Of a DNA stretch of 64,000 bases, positions 24,120-33,483 are shown in pieces. The notes beneath the pieces are model-generated. The model had not been told where the DNA came from, did not search any database, and saw only the letters and a program-made list of their open reading frames with translations. The number at the start of each line of letters is the position of its first letter. Position 1 is the first letter of the stretch. The position numbers and the translations under genes were made by a program. Source of the stretch: UBA8337 sp937907245 (GTDB lineage Bacteria > Pseudomonadota > Alphaproteobacteria > RS24); the NCBI GenBank assembly GCA_965219485.1, contig OZ244774.1:992001-1056000 (forward strand). The letters are read 5' to 3'.

Positions 24120-25412
24120 ATGAGCGGATCGGACAACGCAAAACTTTCAAGCCTAGGTACGGATTATGAATTCGGCATCCATGAAGGCACGGTTGGCCCA
24201 AGCGTTATTGATGTATCCTCGCTTTACGGTCAGACAGGTCAATTCACCTATGACCCTGGCTTCACCTCGACAGCCAGCTGTAAGTCAGAGATCACCTTCA
24301 TCGATGGCGAAAAAGGCGTGCTTTTGCATCGCGGCTACCCGATTGAACAATTGGCCGACGAAGGCAATTTCATCGAGACCTGCTATCTGCTGCTGAACGG
24401 CGAATTGCCAAATGCAGCGCAACTCGAAGAGTTTGAAAGTGCGATTACCAATCACACTATGTTGCATGAGCAAATGAACCGCTTTTTCCATGGCTTCCGT
24501 CGCGATGCCCACCCAATGGCCATTATGGTTGGCGTGGTTGGCGCGCTGTCCGCTTTTTACCACGACAGCACCGATGTGAACGATGCTGAGCAACGCAAAA
24601 TTGCCAGCCGTCGCCTGATTGCCAAAATCCCGACCATTGCCGCTATGGCTTACAAATATTCTATCGGCCAGCCCTTCGTCTATCCGCGCAATGATTTGGA
24701 CTATGCCTCCAACTTCTTGAACATGTGCTTCTCGGTGCCGTGCGAAGAAACCAAAGTGAACCCGGTTCTGGCTCGCGCCATGGACCGCATCTTTATTCTA
24801 CACGCTGACCACGAGCAAAACGCGTCGACCTCGACCGTTCGTTTGGCTGGCTCTTCTGGCGCCAACCCATTTGCTTGCGTCGCGGCTGGTATTGCTTGCC
24901 TCTGGGGCCCAAGCCACGGTGGAGCCAATGAAGCAGCCCTCGACATGCTAGCCGAAATTGGCTCCGTCGATCGCATCCCTGAATATGTTGCCAAAGCCAA
25001 AGACAAAAACGATCCATTCCGTTTGATGGGCTTTGGTCACCGCGTTTACAAAAACTACGATCCGCGCGCGCGTGTGATGCAAAAAACCTGCCACGAAGTG
25101 CTAAAAGAAATGGGCATTAAAGACGACCCGCTTTTGGATGTGGCCATGGAACTCGAAAAAATCGCCTTGGAAGACCCTTACTTCGTCGAGAAGAAGCTGT
25201 ATCCAAACATTGATTTCTATTCGGGCATTACGCTGAAAGCCATGGGTTTCCCAACATCTATGTTCACCGTTTTGTTTGCGCTTGCGCGCACCGTGGGCTG
25301 GATTGCACAGTGGAACGAAATGATTGAAGATCCAAGCCAACGCATCGGACGTCCGCGTCAGTTGTACATTGGTGCGGCTCCGCGTGATTACGCAGACATT
25401 AAAACACGTTAA
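24120..25412 (+). CDS. gltA: citrate synthase (type II)
   Basis: 430 residues from the ATG at 24120, which has AGGAG seven bases upstream. An upstream in-frame ATG at 24066 lacks this and adds a non-family extension. Motifs: EITFIDGEKGVLLHRGYPIE, the active-site His in ILHADHEQNAST, the second His in MGFGHRVYKNYDPRA and the Asp in YPNIDFYSGI. It condenses oxaloacetate and acetyl-CoA at the entry of the TCA cycle. It is convergent with lpxB, one base apart. Confidence 0.97.
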   Translation: MSGSDNAKLSSLGTDYEFGIHEGTVGPSVIDVSSLYGQTGQFTYDPGFTSTASCKSEITFIDGEKGVLLHRGYPIEQLADEGNFIETCYLLLNGELPNAAQLEEFESAITNHTMLHEQMNRFFHGFRRDAHPMAIMVGVVGALSAFYHDSTDVNDAEQRKIASRRLIAKIPTIAAMAYKYSIGQPFVYPRNDLDYASNFLNMCFSVPCEETKVNPVLARAMDRIFILHADHEQNASTSTVRLAGSSGANPFACVAAGIACLWGPSHGGANEAALDMLAEIGSVDRIPEYVAKAKDKNDPFRLMGFGHRVYKNYDPRARVMQKTCHEVLKEMGIKDDPLLDVAMELEKIALEDPYFVEKKLYPNIDFYSGITLKAMGFPTSMFTVLFALARTVGWIAQWNEMIEDPSQRIGRPRQLYIGAAPRDYADIKTR

Positions 25413-25413
25413 C

Positions 25414-26568
25414 TTAAGACGCCAAATCTAGGGTAAAAGCCGCCGCTCGTTCGGCTGGCTTTTGCCCTTCATGGCGCATGGCTGGCGCAAATTTGGCTAG
25501 CATCTCGGCGTAATGAGCGTGCACCCTATCGTCTTCCAACATGGCTTGCAGCTTCGGCGTAATGTCTTGCGGCGTGCAGCGCCATTGCAAAAACTCTGGC
25601 ATGGCTGGCGCATCCAGAATAAGATTGACCAATACTGCGCTCGGCACTTGCATGGTGCGCATCAACATATCGCCCATCAGCCCCATATCATAAGCCACAA
25701 CAGTAGGCAGCCCCATTAAGGCCAATTCCATTGTGGCTGTGCCCGAAGACGCCAAAGCGGCACGCGCGCACGCGAAGGCCGCTAGTTTCTCGGCCTCATC
25801 TTCAACATAAATCGGCTTGCCAGGCCAATAGGCGGTTTTCTCGCGCACCAAATCGGCCATATGTGGCACCAGTGGGATAATCGGGCGGAGGTTTTCTATG
25901 CGGCCATCAAGGCGGCGCAACACATCGCCAAAAACCGGACTGAGCGACTTAACTTCGCTAAGGCGGCTGCCTGGCATAATTACCAAAGGCACATCTTTTT
26001 CTTTCAAACGATGACGCTTAGCAAAATCAGGTAAAGGCTCTAAGGCATCCAAGCGGTCGCGAATGGGATGCCCCACAAAATGACACGGCGGCCCATCGTT
26101 GGCCGCAAACACATCGGGCTCAAATGGCAAAAACGCCATTACCGCATCGAAATAGCCCTTCATCTTTTTGGCACGCCCGCGCCGCCAAGCCCAGACATGG
26201 GGCGCGACATAGCAAATTATCGGTAAATCTGGCCGCTTGGCTTTCACGCCTTTGGCCACACGGTGGTTAAACTCTGGGCTATCAATCAGCACTAAAACAT
26301 CTGGCTCGCTGGCCAAAGCGTGAGCCACGGCTTGGTCGACGAGTTTGAACAGTTTCGGCAAACGCGGCAGAATTTCTCGTAAGCCCATAACGGCAATCTC
26401 GGACATTTCAAAAATCGACGCGAGGCCAGCCTCGCTCATTTTGGGACCACCAATGCCGGTAATCATCACGCCGCTTTGCTGCGCGCGCAAGGCCAGCATT
26501 AAATCTGCGCCCAAGGCATCGCCCGAGCTTTCGCCCGCAACAATCATGATGTGTTTATCTGCTGACAT
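25414..26568 (-). CDS. lpxB: lipid-A-disaccharide synthase
   Basis: 384 residues. It joins UDP-2,3-diacylglucosamine and lipid X to the lipid A disaccharide at the inner membrane. Motifs: IMIVAGESSGDALGADLM, LIDSPEFNHRVAK, YVAPHVWAWRRGRAKKM, LPFEPDVF, MPGSRLSEV and ASSGTATMELALMGLPTVVAY. Its start shares a base with the lpxI stop (TAATG). It is the last gene of a very long minus-strand run that reaches back to rpsB. Confidence 0.97.
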   Translation of the reverse strand: MSADKHIMIVAGESSGDALGADLMLALRAQQSGVMITGIGGPKMSEAGLASIFEMSEIAVMGLREILPRLPKLFKLVDQAVAHALASEPDVLVLIDSPEFNHRVAKGVKAKRPDLPIICYVAPHVWAWRRGRAKKMKGYFDAVMAFLPFEPDVFAANDGPPCHFVGHPIRDRLDALEPLPDFAKRHRLKEKDVPLVIMPGSRLSEVKSLSPVFGDVLRRLDGRIENLRPIIPLVPHMADLVREKTAYWPGKPIYVEDEAEKLAAFACARAALASSGTATMELALMGLPTVVAYDMGLMGDMLMRTMQVPSAVLVNLILDAPAMPEFLQWRCTPQDITPKLQAMLEDDRVHAHYAEMLAKFAPAMRHEGQKPAERAAAFTLDLAS

Positions 26569-27422
26569 TAGGCCTCGCCCGAAATATCTGCGGGCGCAAG
26601 CCCAACAAGGAACAGGCCTTGTTCTTCTGCCAAGGCCACCACCGCCTCAAAATCATCAAATAGAGCGCCGCCAGCTTCATAGACAATGCCAGCCAAATGC
26701 GCCTGCACGGCCAACTCTACCGTTCGCTTGCCCAGCGTGGGTAAGTCAACGCGGCGGTCTTGTTGCGGCTTTGGCAGTTTTGCCAAAACACCGATTTTAG
26801 CCTCTGGCGTGCCGATAAACTCTGACGCCAAGCCCGCGACGCGCTGCAATAAGGCGTCGGTGCCTTCCGGCCCCTCTATGCCCAGCACCAAGCGCTGAGC
26901 GACCACCACGCTTTGGCCGATGTCTTGTGCGCCAATGGTTTTCGCAATCTTGCTGGCGTGCGCAATATCTTCTTCATGGCATGCGTGCGGATGCGAGGTC
27001 TGTGGCCCCGCCCGCCCCGTCAAATCAGACAAGACCGCCTCGGCTGGCTGAATGGTAAGCCCGCGCGATTGAAAATAGGCCAAAATGAGTTTCAGCAATT
27101 GATCGTCGCCAGCGTGCTCGCCCGCCATAGCCTGCTCGACAAACCATTGCCCGCCTTCATCAAAATCAAGCGTTTCTAGCTTGGGGCGCTGAATGCCCCC
27201 GAGGATGACTATTTGCGTGCAGCCCGCTTGCCGTAAATGATCGGCCGCCGCCTTTAAATGTCCTAATGGAGACCAAACATGGGGATAGGCTTCAATGCCC
27301 GCATCGGCTTCGCCTTCCAATCCAAGAATGAAAATATCGCCGCCGGAAGCGGTTTGCGCTGCGGCAAGCTGCAATGGCAAAGCCCCATTTCCGGCAATTA
27401 ATCCAAGCGGCCCTTGGCTCAT
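26568..27422 (-). CDS. lpxI: UDP-2,3-diacylglucosamine pyrophosphatase LpxI
   Basis: 284 residues from the ATG at 27422, starting MSQGPLGLIAGNGALPLQLA. An in-frame ATG at 27467 would overlap lpxA and adds residues not typical of the family. Motifs LGGIQRPKLETLDFD, GRAGPQTSHPH and KLPKPQQDRRVDLPTLGKRT identify LpxI. This hydrolase is used by alphaproteobacteria in place of LpxH to form lipid X. It is four bases from lpxA and coupled to lpxB, so three successive lipid A enzymes are made together. Confidence 0.93.
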   Translation of the reverse strand: MSQGPLGLIAGNGALPLQLAAAQTASGGDIFILGLEGEADAGIEAYPHVWSPLGHLKAAADHLRQAGCTQIVILGGIQRPKLETLDFDEGGQWFVEQAMAGEHAGDDQLLKLILAYFQSRGLTIQPAEAVLSDLTGRAGPQTSHPHACHEEDIAHASKIAKTIGAQDIGQSVVVAQRLVLGIEGPEGTDALLQRVAGLASEFIGTPEAKIGVLAKLPKPQQDRRVDLPTLGKRTVELAVQAHLAGIVYEAGGALFDDFEAVVALAEEQGLFLVGLAPADISGEA

Positions 27423-27426
27423 GGCG

Positions 27427-28221
27427 CTACCGATTGCGCGGGGTGCAATAACCCCGATTTTGCTCAACCCGCATAAATTCTACGACCATCTGCACACAAG
27501 TACTGCCCGCATGTTGCTGGGCGGCATTGGCAAGACGGGTCATCAGCGCGCCTTCGCTTTCCACAAATAGGCTTTTGTGCAAAGCACGCAGAGCGTTAAT
27601 TTCCGCCCGTTCAAAATTGCGCCGCTTGAGCCCCACCAAGTTTAACCCAGAAAGCACAGCTCGGTTTCCCGTCGCCGCGCCAAACGGAATAACATCTTCC
27701 ACCACAAGGCTGCCCGCGCCAATAAACGCGTGTGCGCCAATGCGGCAGAACTGATGGATACCCGCAAGCCCACCTAAAATTGCAAAATCACCCACCGCCA
27801 CATGGCCGCCTAGCGTCGCATTATTGGCCAGAATAACATTGTTTCCCACGATGCAATCATGCGCCACATGCGCGCCCATCATAAACAGGCCATCATTGCC
27901 AACCTGCGTCAGACCTCCGCCACCATGGGTGCCGGGGTTCATCGTTACATGCTCGCGAATACGGTTGCGTTCGCCAACCTCGAGGAAGACTTCTTCATCG
28001 CCAAACTTCAAATCTTGCGGCACATGACCGATGGAGGCGAAAGGATAAATATGCGTTTGAGCCCCGATTTTTGTATTACCGGTCACAATCACGTGCGATT
28101 CCAAAACCACTTCATCGCCTAATTCGACATTTCCCGTCACGCAACAGTAGGGCCCAATTTTTACGTGGCTCCCCAGCTTTACACTGTCGTCGATAATAGC
28201 GGTTGGATGTATATCACTCAT
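27427..28221 (-). CDS. lpxA: UDP-N-acetylglucosamine acyltransferase
   Basis: 264 residues. LpxA adds a hydroxyacyl chain to UDP-GlcNAc, the first lipid A step. The N-terminal two thirds are hexapeptide repeats forming a left-handed beta-helix. The catalytic His is in MMGAHVAHDCIVGNN, followed by GGLAGIHQFCRIGAHAFIG. The C-terminal helical part starts near NLVGLKRRNF. It follows lpxD after only 68 bases. The fabZ gene usually found between them is missing. Confidence 0.97.
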   Translation of the reverse strand: MSDIHPTAIIDDSVKLGSHVKIGPYCCVTGNVELGDEVVLESHVIVTGNTKIGAQTHIYPFASIGHVPQDLKFGDEEVFLEVGERNRIREHVTMNPGTHGGGGLTQVGNDGLFMMGAHVAHDCIVGNNVILANNATLGGHVAVGDFAILGGLAGIHQFCRIGAHAFIGAGSLVVEDVIPFGAATGNRAVLSGLNLVGLKRRNFERAEINALRALHKSLFVESEGALMTRLANAAQQHAGSTCVQMVVEFMRVEQNRGYCTPRNR

Positions 28222-28289
28222 AATTTGCTCCTAGGCTAATCTCTAAGCCGAGTTCAAAGGCGCAGCAAATAAACGATTGTGACGATTTA

Positions 28290-29321
28290 TTACGATTTCT
28301 TCTCGCGGTCGGCACTCTTTCGCAAGCGACTAACCAAAGCCAATTCGCGATACAATTCGCTTCGCAAGCGCCCGGGCGACCCAGCTATTTGGCTATCGGC
28401 TGGAAACGAGCGCAACACTGCCGACTGCGCCGAGATAACACAGCGATCGCCAATCGTGATATGACCTCCCACCGCCGCGCATCCGCCCATTTGCACATAG
28501 TCGCCAAGCACACTGCTGCCCGCAACCGCACAACAAGCGGTAATGAAACAGTGCCGCCCAAGCTGCACATTGTGAGCCAGATGCACTAAATTATCGAGTT
28601 TGCTGCCTTCGCCAATCATCGTATCGCCAAAGGCGCCCCGATCAATAGAGGCATTGGCACCAATCTCAACATCTGCTTGCACGATGACGCGGCCCAATTG
28701 CGGAATTTTGAGATGAGACGCCCCTGCCGCGAAACCAAACCCATCGCTACCCACGGTGGCACCGCTATGAATAATCACGCGGTCGCCAATCAAGGCATAA
28801 GCCAGACTTGTGTTTGGCAAAACTGTGCAATCGCGCCCCAGAACGACGCCATGGCCAATGCAGACCCCGGCGCCAAGGCTGCAGCCATCTCCAATTTCAG
28901 CGCCTGCGCCAATCGATACATTGGGCGCTATCGAGACATTGTTCCCAATCTTGGCGCTCGGGTGAATAAGCTGCGTCGCCGCAACACCGCCCATGGGCCG
29001 AGATTGCGCCGCATCGGGGTAGAAGATTTGAGAAACTTGCGCCATCGCGCGATACGGGTCTGGGCAGACGACGGCAAGTGCCGTGTCGGGGCATAGGTTT
29101 GCGTGTTCAGCCTTAATTAAAATCGCGCCCGCTTGTGTTGTGGCCAGCGCCTCGGCGCGTTTAGGGTCAGAAAAAAAGCTGAGCGCATCGCGCCCAGCTA
29201 TTTCCAAAGAGGCAATATTTGCCAATTCAATGTCTCCCGTTACACCGTCTAACCCAACCAATTCAGCTAGGTGAGACAGAGCAAAGGGCCCCTCGCGTCG
29301 ATAGAAACGCGGGTCTGCCAT
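28290..29321 (-). CDS. lpxD: UDP-3-O-acylglucosamine N-acyltransferase
   Basis: 343 residues. An N-terminal uridine-binding domain (FYRREGPFALSHLAELVG, ALSFFSDPKR) is followed by hexapeptide repeats. The catalytic His lies in NLVHLAHNVQLGRHCFITA, and a C-terminal helix completes it. LpxD adds the N-linked acyl chain in lipid A synthesis. It starts four bases after skp ends, inside the bamA-skp-lpxD-lpxA series. Confidence 0.96.
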   Translation of the reverse strand: MADPRFYRREGPFALSHLAELVGLDGVTGDIELANIASLEIAGRDALSFFSDPKRAEALATTQAGAILIKAEHANLCPDTALAVVCPDPYRAMAQVSQIFYPDAAQSRPMGGVAATQLIHPSAKIGNNVSIAPNVSIGAGAEIGDGCSLGAGVCIGHGVVLGRDCTVLPNTSLAYALIGDRVIIHSGATVGSDGFGFAAGASHLKIPQLGRVIVQADVEIGANASIDRGAFGDTMIGEGSKLDNLVHLAHNVQLGRHCFITACCAVAGSSVLGDYVQMGGCAAVGGHITIGDRCVISAQSAVLRSFPADSQIAGSPGRLRSELYRELALVSRLRKSADREKKS

Positions 29322-29325
29322 CGCG

Positions 29326-29883
29326 TTATTTCTTCGCCTTTTTGGCAGCTATCGGCGTCACGTTGACCGACTTCAATTTCTTATCGAGGCGCTTAACCAA
29401 TTCATTGGTCACATCCGTCGTGGGGCCAGCAAAAAACACGGCCTGACGACGCAACACGATATCGGCTTTGCGCTCTTTTGAGATGTCGCTCAACTGCTGT
29501 TCAGCAACCTTAATGACTTGCTGTGCCGCGCGTTGGCCGCCAGCTTGAATGGCCTGCGTTCTCTCATTCACGTCTTGGCGCAATTCTAAGTCTTGCAATT
29601 GCAGCTCTTCCACCTTCGATTTCAACGCTTCGGGTGCCATTAGCTTTTGCTGCTCACGCAATTTGGCGGCTTTATCTTGCAATTCTTTAGCGCCTTTTTC
29701 GGCATCTTTGCGAACTTTGGAGGCTTGGGTTTCCAGCTGTTTCGCCATGCTTTTGCCGGCTTTGGATAGGGCAATCGCGCGGTCTAGATCAAACACCAGA
29801 ATGACGGTTTCGGCTGACGCAACGCTGGGCGCGCACAACACAGCCAAGGCCACAATGGCGGCTCGTAAGTTAGTTTTAAACAC
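29326..29883 (-). CDS. skp: OmpH/Skp-family periplasmic chaperone
   Basis: 185 residues. A signal peptide (1-24, ending VASAE) is followed by a short beta core, FDLDRAIALSKAGKSM. Long charged helices rich in Lys, Glu, Gln and Ala (about 50-130) make the tentacles, and TDVTNELVKRLDKKLKSV forms the C-terminal core. Skp trimers hold unfolded outer-membrane proteins on the way to BamA, whose gene lies 14 bases upstream. Confidence 0.92.
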   Translation of the reverse strand: MFKTNLRAAIVALAVLCAPSVASAETVILVFDLDRAIALSKAGKSMAKQLETQASKVRKDAEKGAKELQDKAAKLREQQKLMAPEALKSKVEELQLQDLELRQDVNERTQAIQAGGQRAAQQVIKVAEQQLSDISKERKADIVLRRQAVFFAGPTTDVTNELVKRLDKKLKSVNVTPIAAKKAKK

Positions 29884-29897
29884 TTCTATATTCCCCT

Positions 29898-32192
29898 TTA
29901 AAAGCTGGCCCCGATGGTAAACCGGAAAAACCGAGTTTCGTCATATTCTTCTTTAGCAAGTGGTCGCGCAAAGTCAAATCGCACAGGGCCAAATGGCGAG
30001 CGCCAAGAAAAGCTCAAACCATAGGTGGCGCGAAATGCCATCTCATCTTCAATTTGCGACGAGGCGGTGGCAACTTGGTCGGTTTCCCCTAAAATGCCGA
30101 AATCAACAAAAGCATTGGCGCGCATGCCCACTTCTTTGGGAATGCCAAGCGGCAAAGATACTTGTGTGGTGCCGGTAATATATCGGTTCGAACCGAGCGC
30201 AAAGCCAGTTGATAAATCTCTCGGGCCTAGGCCGCCACTTTCGAAGCCACGGAAGTTACGACCGCCGCGGAAGAAGCGATCATTATAATTAATGATGCCA
30301 CCCTTATAGTCATGAATAATCCCAAAGTTCAACTTCGCCTGAAACACCCAGTCTTCGGCCAGCTCTTCAAAAATGCTTGCCTGACCCGTCGTCCGCAAGA
30401 AAGACACATCTCCAGACGGGCCGGAAATATCTTGTCCAAAGCTAATGTTCCAGCCATCTGTCGGGTTCACCACATCATCGCGTTTATCAATCGAATAATA
30501 ATAGCCGAATACATGTTTGGTGTTTTTATAACTCGGATTAATGTCTCCGGTGGTTGTGTTATTGGTCAGCGTATCATCGGTTATGCTGGTGAATAAAGAC
30601 AAACGTCCATCTTCAGACAGCGGGAAGCCGAGAGAAAAACTAGCTCCCTGCTCACTGGTTTCCAACCCATCGCGATATTCATAATCGGTTGTTGTGTTGA
30701 ACAGAGAAAAGCCAGCCGATACATCTCGACCCAAGAAATAGGGCTCGGTAAAGCCGAGGCTGTATCTTTGCACCTGATTAGATAACCCCAGATTAAGCCG
30801 TAAAGTTTGCCCGCGGCCCAAGAAGTTGCGCTCGGCAACCGAGAATTGCGTGGTCAAATCTTCGGCTGAGGAATACCCCACCCCAAAGCTCAATTCGCCG
30901 GTCGGCTGCTCGCGCAAATTCACATCAATAATGGTTTGGTCTTCATTGGTGCCCGGGGTTTCATTTACTTCTACCGCGCCAAAAAAGCCAAGGGCGCGAA
31001 CATTGCGCTCCGAGCGTGACAACAATACTTTGTTAAAAGCATCGCCCTCACTGAGGCGCAACTCGCGCCGAATTACATCGTCTTGCGTACGCGTATTCCC
31101 GTTAATGTTAATGCGTTCCACATAAACACGAGGGCCTTCTTCGATAATATACTCGACCGTTACCACACTATTATCGCGGTCGCGGCGCACCCGAGGGCGA
31201 ACATCTGCAAAAGCATAGCCCTGCTCGCCAACCATTTTGACCAGCGCGTCGACTGTTTTATCTAGCTTGCGGCTATCGTAACGCTCGTCTGGCTCATGCG
31301 TGATAAGCGCTTCTAATTCCACGATATCAATCGAGTCTAATTTCGTAGAAACACGCGCTTCCCCAAATTTATATAACGTGCCTTCATCCAGTTGATAATT
31401 GATGAAAAACTCAGTGCCGTCTCGGGTCAGCTCAATATTGGAGGCCACGACGCGAAAATCAGCATAGCCTTTCGACAAGTAAAACCGACGCAGCAATTCG
31501 CCATCATAGGCAACGCGGTCAGGGTCGTAATTATCGCTACTGGCAAAAATGCGCCACCAGCGCGTTTCACGCGTTAGAATAATTCCGCGCAGCTCTTGGT
31601 CGGAAAACGCGCGATTGCCAGTAATATTAATCGAGCGAATACCCGTCGTTGGCCCTTCGCTAATTTCAAACACCAAATCAATACGGTTTTGCGGCAGCTG
31701 AATAACCTTCGGCTCGATACGAACGGCAAACCGACCAGAGCGCCGATATAATTCAATAAAGCGTTCTACGTCATCTTGCACTTTGGCCCGCGTATAGATT
31801 TGGCGCGCCGACAGGCTGGCCTCTTTGCCCAAATTCTCATCATTGATGGCGCTATTGCCCTCAAAGCTAACGCGGTTAACAATCGGGTTTTCAACCACAA
31901 TCACCACCAGACCTTTGCCTTCTCGGCGAATGGTCACATCCGCGAACAAGCCAGAAGAAAACAGCGTTTTAACCGATTGGTCTACGAGGTCAGATTTGTC
32001 GAGCATCCCTTCGCGCACCACCATATAGGCGCGCACGGTTTCGCCCTCAACACGCTGCGTGCCCTCTACTCGGATGAACTCAATCGGCTCGCCTACTTCC
32101 GCTGAAGCCGAGATGACCCAGAATGGAGACGCCAGTATGGCCAACACACCAGCAAGCCAAAGGCTGCGGAAACATTTATCTTTATGGTTCAT
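29898..32192 (-). CDS. bamA: outer membrane protein assembly factor BamA
   Basis: 764 residues from the ATG at 32192, which opens a proper signal peptide (MNHKDKCFRSLWLAGVLAI, cleavage near SASAE). An in-frame ATG at 32252 lies inside rseP. Five POTRA domains (about 35-430) are followed by a 16-strand barrel with VGYSSAEDL, FFRGGRNFRGFESGGLGPRD (the conserved RGF loop) and a terminal phenylalanine in FTIGASF. It folds beta-barrels into the outer membrane. Its start is two bases from the rseP stop. Confidence 0.96.
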   Translation of the reverse strand: MNHKDKCFRSLWLAGVLAILASPFWVISASAEVGEPIEFIRVEGTQRVEGETVRAYMVVREGMLDKSDLVDQSVKTLFSSGLFADVTIRREGKGLVVIVVENPIVNRVSFEGNSAINDENLGKEASLSARQIYTRAKVQDDVERFIELYRRSGRFAVRIEPKVIQLPQNRIDLVFEISEGPTTGIRSINITGNRAFSDQELRGIILTRETRWWRIFASSDNYDPDRVAYDGELLRRFYLSKGYADFRVVASNIELTRDGTEFFINYQLDEGTLYKFGEARVSTKLDSIDIVELEALITHEPDERYDSRKLDKTVDALVKMVGEQGYAFADVRPRVRRDRDNSVVTVEYIIEEGPRVYVERININGNTRTQDDVIRRELRLSEGDAFNKVLLSRSERNVRALGFFGAVEVNETPGTNEDQTIIDVNLREQPTGELSFGVGYSSAEDLTTQFSVAERNFLGRGQTLRLNLGLSNQVQRYSLGFTEPYFLGRDVSAGFSLFNTTTDYEYRDGLETSEQGASFSLGFPLSEDGRLSLFTSITDDTLTNNTTTGDINPSYKNTKHVFGYYYSIDKRDDVVNPTDGWNISFGQDISGPSGDVSFLRTTGQASIFEELAEDWVFQAKLNFGIIHDYKGGIINYNDRFFRGGRNFRGFESGGLGPRDLSTGFALGSNRYITGTTQVSLPLGIPKEVGMRANAFVDFGILGETDQVATASSQIEDEMAFRATYGLSFSWRSPFGPVRFDFARPLAKEEYDETRFFRFTIGASF

Positions 32193-32194
32193 AA

Positions 32195-33358
32195 TTATCC
32201 GAAGAAACCTGTAATACGATCGAAGACGTTGAGGCGAGACAAATCGTTCCACGTCACAAAAACGAATAGCATTAATACCATAGATAGGCCAATACGCATC
32301 CCAACATCTTGCGCTTTTGCTGACATTGGTTTGCCAAAAATACCTTCGTAAGCATAGAACACCAAATGGCCACCATCTAACATCGGGATAGGAAATAGAT
32401 TGATTAGGCCAATGCTAACAGACAAGACAGCCGTCAGATTGATAAGGGCCACCAAGCCCAGCGTCGCCGTTTGTCCCGATAATTGCGCGATGCGAATAGG
32501 CCCACCAAGGCTCTCCGCACTTTCGCGGCCCATTATAATGCGCCCCAAAACAACGAATGTCTGCTCGACGATGAAATAGCTTTCTTCGACACCCATCCAA
32601 ACCGCCGTGAATGGATTGTATCGCACTTGGCGCACATTGGCTTCGGTTGCATTCACCGCAATGCCCAAGCGCCCTATATTATATTCATTGCCAAACCGGT
32701 CGGTTTCCAACACACGGTCTGGTGTAATGTTCAGCCGCAGCGTTTCTCCGCCCCTATCGATTTCAAATTCTAGCAACACATTGGCGTTGACTGTTACTTT
32801 GCGGCGCACTTCCGAAAAAGTGCTCACTTCGCTGCCATCAATTGCTTTAATCAAATCCCCAACTTGCAGGCCGCCGCGCTCAGCCGCGCTTTCTTCAACA
32901 ATGACCCCAATCATCGGATCTGTCACCCGTTGGCCGAGTACGGAATAGAGCGACGCAAAAATGACAATGGCCAAAATGAAATTAGCAATCGGCCCCGCAG
33001 CCACAACAATGGCGCGTTGCCAAAGCGGTTTATAAAACAAAGTATCCCCGCGCGCGGCATCGTCGAGCTGCGCCATCGCTTCCGGGTTGCTGGCGCTGGC
33101 TTCATTCTCGTCGCCAAAAAACTTCACATAGCCGCCCAAAGGCAGCCATCCAATTTTCCACTGCGTTCCATGCTTGTCATACCAACTCGCAACGGCGCGA
33201 CCAAAGCCGACCGAAAAAACTTCCACGCGAACGCCGCAACGCCGCGCCGCATAAAAATGGCCGAGCTCGTGAAAGAACACGACAATGGTCAGCACAAACA
33301 GAAACGGAACGATATAACTCAAACCGGTGGCGCTGTAGAGGTTGCTAATGATTTCCAA
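32195..33358 (-). CDS. rseP: RseP-type site-2 intramembrane zinc metalloprotease
   Basis: 387 residues. The zinc motif is HELGH at residues 30-34 within the first span. A single clear PDZ domain follows (about 130-210, AAERGGLQVGDLIKAIDGSE). The third metal ligand is in NLFPIPMLDGGHL. It cuts membrane proteins such as anti-sigma factors and signal-peptide remnants. Gene order dxr-rseP-bamA is standard. The 125 bases before it hold no gene. Confidence 0.95.
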   Translation of the reverse strand: MEIISNLYSATGLSYIVPFLFVLTIVVFFHELGHFYAARRCGVRVEVFSVGFGRAVASWYDKHGTQWKIGWLPLGGYVKFFGDENEASASNPEAMAQLDDAARGDTLFYKPLWQRAIVVAAGPIANFILAIVIFASLYSVLGQRVTDPMIGVIVEESAAERGGLQVGDLIKAIDGSEVSTFSEVRRKVTVNANVLLEFEIDRGGETLRLNITPDRVLETDRFGNEYNIGRLGIAVNATEANVRQVRYNPFTAVWMGVEESYFIVEQTFVVLGRIIMGRESAESLGGPIRIAQLSGQTATLGLVALINLTAVLSVSIGLINLFPIPMLDGGHLVFYAYEGIFGKPMSAKAQDVGMRIGLSMVLMLFVFVTWNDLSRLNVFDRITGFFG

Positions 33359-33483
33359 GTCTTACTCCTAAGAATTGCGAGCATTATGGCTATTTTTCGG
33401 CTGAATAAAAGCTCGTTTTAACGTCAATTTAAAGTCGGCCAAGATTGCGGCAAAATCAAGTCGACCCAGCTTTAGCTTGTGCC

